DNA from: Udeniomyces pyricola
Taxonomy: Eukaryota > Basidiomycota > Tremellomycetes > Cystofilobasidiales > Mrakiaceae
Direction of reading: 5' to 3'
NCBI GenBank assembly: GCA_039545295.1
Contig: BCIK01000001.1
Span: 248,001 to 312,000, forward strand
DNA: 64,000 nucleotides
The notes beneath the pieces were generated by a model. That model had not been told where the DNA came from, made no database searches, and worked only from the letters and a program-made list of their open reading frames with translations. Positions 57,188-64,000 of this stretch are shown here, piece by piece (the stretch's first letter is position 1; every line of letters starts with the position of its first letter). Both the position numbers and the translations under genes were made by a program.

Positions 57188-58789
57188 CTACATAGCAACC
57201 GAGACGATCGACTCGCGATCCGAGAGAAAACTCGACGAGAATCCTAAAAAGACTGATTCGTTCCCACCAAAGTCGCTGTCACTCCCGGCCGAGGAGGAGC
57301 AAGAGGAAGCCGCGATGGAGCTCGAAGAAAGGCTCGCAATGGAAACGGTGCTGGCGTAAGGCGAGAGCGAGGCGGACGCAGGCGTCGAAAATCCCGAGGG
57401 CGCGAACAAGTCATCGGCAAGCTCGGTCGCGATCGGAAGGGTGTCGAGATGGCGATGACATTCAGGAGAAGGTGGGAAGGAAGGATTGAACGTCGATGAG
57501 GAGGAGAACGAGAGGGTCGGGAACACAAACGACGATCGGGTGATGTCTTCAACCGACGTGGGCTGGCTGTGAGTGGACGATTGGAGGAAAAACCAGTCGC
57601 CTTCACCTCGAGCGCAGCCTCGAGACTCGTCGAGGATCTGTCGGACCTCTTGCTCATTCCTGCACTCAAAGACGATGCGAAGCCCAAGGACGTCGCCTTG
57701 CTCTCCTTCGCGAACGGTCTCTAGCCAGACGAGATCATCGAGGAATGCTCCCCGCTGAGTGAGGGCGTCGATAAGGGCGTCTACCTTATGGGCATGATTG
57801 TCGTATGCGGCCCTGTGAGAGGATGCGAGCGCCGAGAGGGAGACTCGAGACGTCGGGACCGGGGTGGGGATCGAGAACGGGATGAGGAGGGTAGTGGTGG
57901 TATCGGCAGAGGCCGGGGAGGGTTTGGCGAGCGTGTGGGCAGGCGAGGCGGAAAAGTAGAGCGAATAGAGCTCGGCCTCGGTTGGCTCAACCTCTGGGAA
58001 ATAGGAGGCAAACGTAGGAGCTTGGAACAGGATGGTGGACTGCTTGGAGGAAGAAGAGCCGTTGACGGCCTTGAGGTGACTAGCAAGGGGAGGTCGGGCC
58101 GATTTGAGGTGTTCAACCTTGTCTTCGAGAGAATTGGCAAGAGCACGAAGGACAACTGCAAAGCGGCAGATAGACGGATAGATGAAGATAGTTTAGCTTC
58201 AGTGTGAGGTAGATCATACAAGGGCAAGCCATTGCGATTAAGATGACTTACCCGGAGCGTTGGCGAGATTCTCAAAGAGAGGCCGCGCAGCAGAGCTGTA
58301 CGCTCGGGCCGATCCAAGGCCGACTTGACTGACGCTTGTGAAGCCTTGCCTACCAGCGGGACCCATGGGAGCTGAACCAATGCCTCCGAATCCTCCTCGG
58401 AATCCCCTAAGATTAGCCGACGAAGGATGGAGGGTTGGCCGGGCACTAGTGGCGAAAACGCGGCCGGCTAGATTCGAAGGGAGGTGGCGACTTGACCTGG
58501 ACGCCGCGGCAGGAGCGTTAGCGAGAAGCGAGCGAGCAAAGTCGGACGAGTGATGGAAGAGGTGTTTGGCAAGTGATCGAAGAGCCTGAAAGTTGAGTGC
58601 GTTGGATGTGGCCCGGCGAGAAACATGGTGGGTGCTGTGGGTATTGGAGGGGGAGGTGGCGGTGGCGGTGGCGAATCGGGGGTGCTTTCGCTTGAGGTGG
58701 GCGCGGAGGATGGGGTTGTGGGATGTTGCCTTGGCTGGGTCTATGAGGGGCTTGAGCCGTTTAAGGCAAGCCTGTGGGATCTGAGCCAT
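57188..58789 (-). CDS. Unrecognised 501-residue fungal protein
   Basis: Two exons: 58252-58789 and 57188-58155, total 1506 nt (501 residues). I do not recognise the family. The N-terminal 170 residues are Ala/Ser/Arg/His-rich with few acids, and include LAGRVFATSARPTLHPSS, LRGFRGGFGGIGSAPMGPAG and SARAYSSAARPLFENLANAP. This resembles a mitochondrial or membrane-targeting region, but that is inference. The middle has a folded appearance: VVLRALANSLEDKVEHLKSA, PTFASYFPEVEPTEAELYSL, TTTLLIPFSIP, KVDALIDALTQRGAFLDDLV and LGLRIVFECRNEQEVRQILD. The C-terminus is Ser-rich (SIASLSSSSIAASSCSSSAG). The start ATG at 58789 opens the frame. It shares a 251-bp divergent promoter with ALG1. Confidence 0.75.
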
Positions 58790-59040
58790 GGTGGTGGCTG
58801 TGGTGAAGTAGGAAAGTCGGGCAGGTAGGGGCTGATGATGAACGGGGGCGACTTGAACGTTTAAAGGAAAAGGGCGACTTGAAGCGAGGATAATGACACA
58901 ATAATTACTTCAATCAAAGAATAAAAACGCCGCAACAGCAAGGCCGCGCGTCGATTGCATATTGCTTTGCGGCAACACGCCTATCATGATAATCCATGAT
59001 CGATGATCGTCGACCTTTCCCCTGTTCCGTCATCGGCGTC
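58790..59040. promoter_or_regulatory. 251-bp divergent promoter of ALG1 and the unknown gene
   Basis: Only 251 bases separate the two start codons. They include an AT-rich centre (58893-58925) and a palindrome-like TGATCGATGATCGTCGA around 58996-59014. No defined factor site was recognised. Confidence 0.5.
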
Positions 59041-61676
59041 ATGTCCCAAATCCTCCTCTGGACCACACTCGCTCTCCTTCTAGCCCTCGTGATCGCAGTC
59101 CGATGGTATCTCATCCATCCAGCAAGCACTCGACCCACACGATCAGTCGCACTTCTTGTCTTGGGTGACGTCGGGTTCGTCTAGACCGAAGCGTTGATGA
59201 GTCGACTTTCATCTCCCCGGCCGTCGTAATGACTATCCCGCACTCTTTCCCCTTCTTTCTTCGTACGCGTCATGAAATTCATTTGTTTACCTTTTTTTTT
59301 TTTTTTTTACCATTTCTTTCCTCCGACTCAAGACGAAGTCCTCGCATGATGTTCCACGCTCAATCCTTTGCTGATCATGGTTTCCAAACGACACTCATCG
59401 GCTACCAAGGTAATTATCGTCAAACTCATCTAATTCCGCAAACATCACCTCTCCTGCATTCACTGATACTGATCAGATGATTCTATTTTCACGCGCGTAC
59501 ATCTCACATAGGCTCAGCAATCCTTCCATCGCTACGATCAGTGCCCAATTTCCATAGCGTTTCCATTCCCGTTCACCTTTCGGCCTTGAGCCGAGCCCCG
59601 CGCGTTCTCTTTCCTCTTCTCGCGCCCATCAAGGTCTTGCTTCAGTCATGGTCCATCTGGAAGATACTCGCCTGGGAGCTCGAGACTCCGCCAGAGTTCA
59701 TCCTCGTTCAGGTTTGTCCTACACATAGCCAGATGGCTGTGGCAAAGTGAGGAACGGCGATGGCGACATCAGGACCTCATCATCTCTCGTTCTCTTCCCA
59801 CCTTTCTCTTTCCCTAACCAGAATCCGCCATCGATTCCGACCCTGGTCCTTGCCCAGCTTGTCTGCTTTACGCGTGGCTCGAAGCTCATCATCGATTGGC
59901 ACAACCTTGGCTTCTCTATCCTCGCCCTCAAACTCGGCCACAACCATCCGCTGGTTTCGGTCGCAAGGAAGTCCGTAATCGATCCAAGGCGTTTGGTGCT
60001 TATTCATCTATGGATACTAACCAATTTCTTTCTATGATTGATTTCTGGTACAGATTCGAGAGCTTCTTTGGCAGGTCGGCTTACGCTCATCTCTTCGTTA
60101 CCGATGCTATGAAGAGTTGGTTGACGCAAGAGTGGAAACTCGAGTGAGCTATTCCGTTAGCATCCGTGTAGCCGCTTGCCCGTCGCGCATACAACTAACT
60201 TGCGGCGTGAACTTCTTGTAGAGGTCTGAAGATCGTGCTCCATGATCGATCTCCTGAACACTTTCATCCGTCGGACCCGATGGAAGTCCACCAGGTCAGT
60301 TAAACCGCATCGACATCCTCATTTGCCTTGGTGCAACTTGCTCAATCTGCGCTTTTTTTTCCATCCGATCTGGGTCTCGTGCAACCTTTCACAGCTCTTC
60401 ACTCGACTATCTTCATCCCTCCCCTCTTATCTTCATCGACTTCTTCCATCTGACCCGACGCCGACGTCGTCTGCGCAGGAAAGCAAGCCCACACCCTTCA
60501 CCACCTACGCTGCTCCCTCACCCATCGTTCCAACGGCTTCTCTTCCTATCTCTGTTCCTGTTTTACGACCAGATCGGCCGGCCCTCGTCATGTCCTCCAC
60601 CTCTTGGACACCAGACGAGGACTTTACCATTCTCCTCGACGCCCTCTCGCTCTACAACCAAGCTGCGGAAGCCCGCAACTCGACCGTGGGATCCGAGCCG
60701 AAGATGCCTAAAGTGCTTTGCGTCATCAGCGGCAAAGGTCCCGGCCGAGAGGCGTTCGAAAGAGACGCACATGATCGAAGAACAAAAGAAGGGTGGAACT
60801 GGGTCGGTGTTTGGTGTTGTTGGGTCGAGGTTGAGGATTATCCCAAACTCCTCGGTAAGGCATCCTTCTTTTCTTTCCTTAAGCCCTCGACATCTTGCTC
60901 GTCCGTTTTTTTTTTGTGCGGGATGGCCCACAAAACTGGTGCTTATTTTATCTCTCCTCCTGTCCGAATTGCCATGTCGGGTTTGTCTTGATGGTCGATG
61001 ACACACTACAGGCTCGTCGGACCTTGGCATTTCTCTTCACTCGAGTTCATCCGCTTTGGACCTTCCGATGAAGATCGTCGACATGTTCGGTTGCGGTCTC
61101 CCAGTGTGTTCGCTTGGGTTTGCCTGGTCGGTCTCGCCATTCTCTCTTGTTTCATCTGCATACACAAGGGCCGGGTCAAAATTCCTGAGGGTCAAACGTG
61201 GATATGGCCGGCTAATCACTTGGTTCCTCTCTTTCCTTGATTTCGCTCATTCTTGTGCCTTCTTCTTGATCTTCTCTTTGACGATGCAAAGCCTCGACGA
61301 ACTTGTGGAGGACGGCAAGAATGGCCTCGTCTTTAGCTCGGCTGGTCAGCTCGCGAGCCAAATGACAGTGAGTGATACACCGCTCCTAAGCTCTCTCCCA
61401 ACGTCCCCCATGTCCATGTTTGTTTTGTCCAGGGATCGATTCATTTCAATCCAGAGAGTTGCTTGAGCTGAACCGTCCGATACCACTCTTTCCTCTTCCT
61501 CTTCTTTGGCTAATCCGTAGAATCTTCTGAGCGGGTTTCCATCTTCCACCGACTCAGGCCAGTTGGGACACATGCGCCGCGAGATTGCAAGTCGGCAGCA
61601 CGAATGGGGCAGTTGGCGAAGCAGTTGGGATCGCCTTGTCCGGCCCATCGTCGTCAAGGGGAGTCGCCCGTCATGA
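59041..61676 (+). CDS. ALG1: ALG1 chitobiosyldiphosphodolichol beta-mannosyltransferase
   Basis: Ten exons: 59041-59174, 59333-59409, 59512-59711, 59822-59970, 60054-60143, 60222-60294, 60395-60854, 61012-61126, 61292-61367 and 61521-61676, total 1530 nt (509 residues). Alg1 adds the first mannose to dolichol-PP-GlcNAc2 on the cytosolic ER face. N-terminal anchor: [22 protein letters not shown]33/GT4-like fold: [20 protein letters not shown] with [72 protein letters not shown]. The nucleotide-sugar half follows: [55 protein letters not shown] with [19 protein letters not shown], and [11 protein letters not shown]. The start at 59041 puts the anchor at residue 3-22. An in-frame ATG at 58996 would add 15 residues. 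Confidence 0.95.
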
Positions 61677-62102
61677 AAGAGCAAATACATGAACTCTGAT
61701 AGTTGCACAAGAGGACATAACACCAGAAAACAGAGTCACAGTCATACCCCAGATATGGAAAAGAAGCGGGAGTTGAAAAAATGATAGTACGTCTGTGACA
61801 CTCTGCTTGGCCACGTGTCACAGACACAACCGGGTCATACTCTACCCGTCAAGCGACATGATTACAACATGGATAGACTGGTCGTTTGTCGTCATTAGGA
61901 AATACCCTTAGAGACTATATGCAAGCGAAGATACCGATAATGAGGAGAAAACCCCTCGATAGCAAGGATAGCGAGTTAAATACAGAGATCAAAGGAACGA
62001 GAAAGCACTACACGTCACGACATCACACCCTGTTTTTGAAGCTGGACCACAAGGGGAAGGGAGATGTATCATACTTGATACTTGTTGGGACACAGATGCT
62101 TT
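61677..62102. other. Convergent intergenic region
   Basis: 426 bases between ALG1 and the last leftward gene. No gene, tRNA or repeat is seen. Confidence 0.5.
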
Positions 62103-64000
62103 TCAGGGGGTTTCGACCGCATCCCTCCTCTGCTTTTCCTTCCCATGCCTGATTGATTTCTCGTCAGGTGCCGTTAGAGAGACTGAAGTTCGGTCTTCGA
62201 TCTCATCTACGCGCCTCTTCAGCCGACGCATCGGTGGGAAGGATGAAGAGTCAAGGGCATTGGTATCCTTGTTGCCAAAGGGCAATCGGTCTTGAGGGGA
62301 CAGGTCAAGCGCAGGGAGCAGAGTTTCAGAATCGCGCGGGAGCGATACAGGCAAAGGCTTCATCAGACGAGGTGGACGGGTCAGAGGGGATGCGTCTTGA
62401 TAGATGGACACAGACCGGACAGAGGAAGGGAGTGGATGGGTAACGACGAGTGGGGCATGGGCGGAGCGGTGTGTTTCGATGGCGGCGAGGGATGTGGCTG
62501 ACGTAAGAAGTACACGCAGCACATCGGAAGGAATGCCTCAGCTAACTATCCACCGAGGTCTAGCTGATACAGGACCTATTTCAAGACGAAACTCACTTCG
62601 GGGTCTGGTGTCCCCAGTTGGATCTTGCCAAATTGCCGTATCTGGTGAGCAGACCGTGTTTGAGGCACTTATGAGAACCCGAGAGACTGGGATACATTTC
62701 AATACGTCTGCCGAGTGGAGGGGTCGTATACATCTGTGCAGTCGAAAGAGAAGTGAGGGCTGACCTTCAAGGTGCGAACGGATCTGAAGGGCAGAGCAGA
62801 TAAGGAACGATATGATGATGCTAGGGGAGCTCCACGGGTCCTGCCCAATCAACGGTAGCTCAGTGTATGTTCATATCACACGGTTTGGTTGACACCAGGT
62901 TCGAAACAAGGAGGAATCACATACTTCAGACACAAACCGCCATTTTGGCGTCGCAGGCTCGGACTGCCAAACGGGTTTGGGTGCACCGTATCTACCGAAA
63001 TCGTGGTTGATTTCAGAATCTATCAGTTTCACCGCATTAGCGTTCTGACTGAGTATGAACACGGCATCGTACCCGGTTAGCCCCTCCACAGCCAATCTTG
63101 AACCAGCATTGGGGTTGCGACAAAATACCAGCGGACAGACTACCCAGAAGGACATGCAGATATGCATCAGCTACTGCAAAGGCTTACAGCTTAGAAGCCA
63201 GGTTAGACTCACTGAATGCTGGGTATGAAAAGAGATTTGGCTCTTTGGAAGCGACTGCTTCACCGCGGTAGACGAGCACCTTGACCTCGCCCGCTGAGAA
63301 CGGAGGCAGCGACACAGGGAAATGAAGACCGTTCTAGAATGGACAGCACCCAGAGGAGCAGAAGAATGGGTCATTCCATTTGATTCAATGACAGTATGAA
63401 GATAGGTAAATGATCAAGCAGACCTTGTGTCGGAGTCCAAGTTCGATTGGTCCGTAGCCGGATTCGTCGAGTGACATGCCGCTGACGCGATTACTGGTTG
63501 GCTCCCCATCCTTCCTAAGAACTCGGCTGGCAATGAGATTGTCTAGAGAGGTAGGAGCCATGAAGGGAACAGGAAGCGAAAGGGCCGCGTGAGTAACCAA
63601 GATTCCATGCCAAGCCTGATGGATCGGGGCGCAAAGTCGTTCGTAATCACTCACCATCGACAAGAACATAGACAATCAAGTCACATGGACTGATGGAGGG
63701 GTCAAGCATAGCAAATTCTACGCTGGAGAGATTACAAGAACCAGCGGGGTTGCAGTGAGCAGACACGCGTGCAACTAGCCGTGGTGGGTCCTCTGAAACT
63801 GTAGACGATGAGTTACCTGTATGGCTACATGATTAAATGAGAGACGAGATGAGATAAGCTGATCGAGCGCGTCAGACGATTTTCGCTTACAGTGACGACA
63901 GTCACATACCTGGCCCCATATCGCTTGGATCATAACGCGCCAGTACAGCGTGGCGAATGGGAGAGACGTCTTTTTTGGCAGGGGATATTCATTAGCAACT
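62103..64000 (-). CDS. Unrecognised multi-exon gene, 5' end beyond the window
   Basis: The gene runs off the right edge. Four exons fit by phase: about 63910 to the edge, 63655-63816, 63424-63542 and 63213-63333. They read KKDVSPIRHAVLARYDPSDM, GNSSSTVSEDPPRLVARVSA, NLSSVEFAMLDPSISPCDLI with VYVLVDDNLIASRVLRKDGE, SGMSLDESGYGPIELGLRHK and GLHFPVSLPPFSAGEVKVLV with YRGEAVASKEPNLFSYPAF. This has a beta-sandwich look and recalls basidiomycete DUF-type proteins with a 'VDG..ASRV..GxxLDxxxYGPLEL' pattern; that likeness is from memory. The middle exons (62560-63170) have two competing frames and are not settled. The probable last exon ends at 62103 with KNTNAL-like sequence, DSSSFPPMRRLKRRVDEIED and a Lys/Arg-rich end. 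Function unknown. Confidence 0.5.

Noticed and set aside
1..64000. Biosynthetic gene cluster, mating-type locus or transposon
   Set aside because: No polyketide/peptide synthase, pheromone receptor, homeodomain, transposase, reverse transcriptase or terminal repeats were seen; neighbours are unrelated housekeeping genes.

Overview
This 64 kb window is nuclear DNA from a filamentous or yeast-like fungus, most probably a basidiomycete. Genes are dense, on both strands, and rich in short GT-AG introns (about 50-120 nt, donors mostly GTGAGT/GTAAGT, branch sites of the CTGAC/CTAAC type). Proteins carry long Ser/Pro/Gln-rich segments. An endoglycoceramidase-related glucosidase, a Con7-like zinc finger and a PA-TM-RING ligase fit this. 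No plasmid, phage, transposon, CRISPR, rRNA or tRNA was recognised. The lineage within Basidiomycota is not fixed; the high intron number argues against the intron-poor true smuts.

Layout from left to right. 1-1226: 3' end of a GH5 steryl-glucosidase/EGCrP-like gene (+). 1891-7045: 1503-residue Ser/Pro-rich conserved protein (+). 7911-9613: METTL21/EFM-type lysine methyltransferase (+). 10084-13631: secreted GH51 alpha-L-arabinofuranosidase in 16 exons (-). 15069-18253: Con7-like C2H2 transcription factor (-). 19529-24913: SET1 H3K4 methyltransferase (-). 25702-29519: TSR1 (+), divergent from SET1. 29867-31212: unknown 278-residue protein (-). 31860-33199: WW-domain protein (-). 33454-34692: MDM12 of ERMES (-). 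35876-38273: O-fucosyltransferase-like type II membrane protein (+). 38765-41450: TRP2 (+). 42544-44614: RAB11/YPT31 (-). 45220-50701: RRP12 (-). 51103-53560: PA-TM-RING E3 ligase (+). 54298-56481: RTR1/RPAP2 phosphatase (-). 57188-58789: unknown 501-residue protein (-). 59041-61676: ALG1 mannosyltransferase (+). 62103 to the right edge: unknown gene (-), cut off.

The set is mainly housekeeping: 40S ribosome assembly and export (TSR1, RRP12), chromatin and Pol II regulation (SET1, RTR1, Con7-like), N-glycosylation and secretion (ALG1, O-FucT-like, RAB11, RING ligase), ER-mitochondria contacts (MDM12) and tryptophan synthesis (TRP2). The arabinofuranosidase is the only obvious nutrient-scavenging gene. 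I see no operon-like or pathway cluster.

Exon chains were built by hand from splice signals and reading phase. For nearly all genes the summed exon length is divisible by three and gives an uninterrupted frame through the conserved domains. The most striking structural feature is repeated use of micro-exons: 5 nt in RAB11, 12 nt in GH51 and at the start of TRP2, 14 and 19 nt in the O-fucosyltransferase gene, 24 nt in the WW gene, 30 nt in TSR1. I did not find a convincing previously undescribed multi-gene system.
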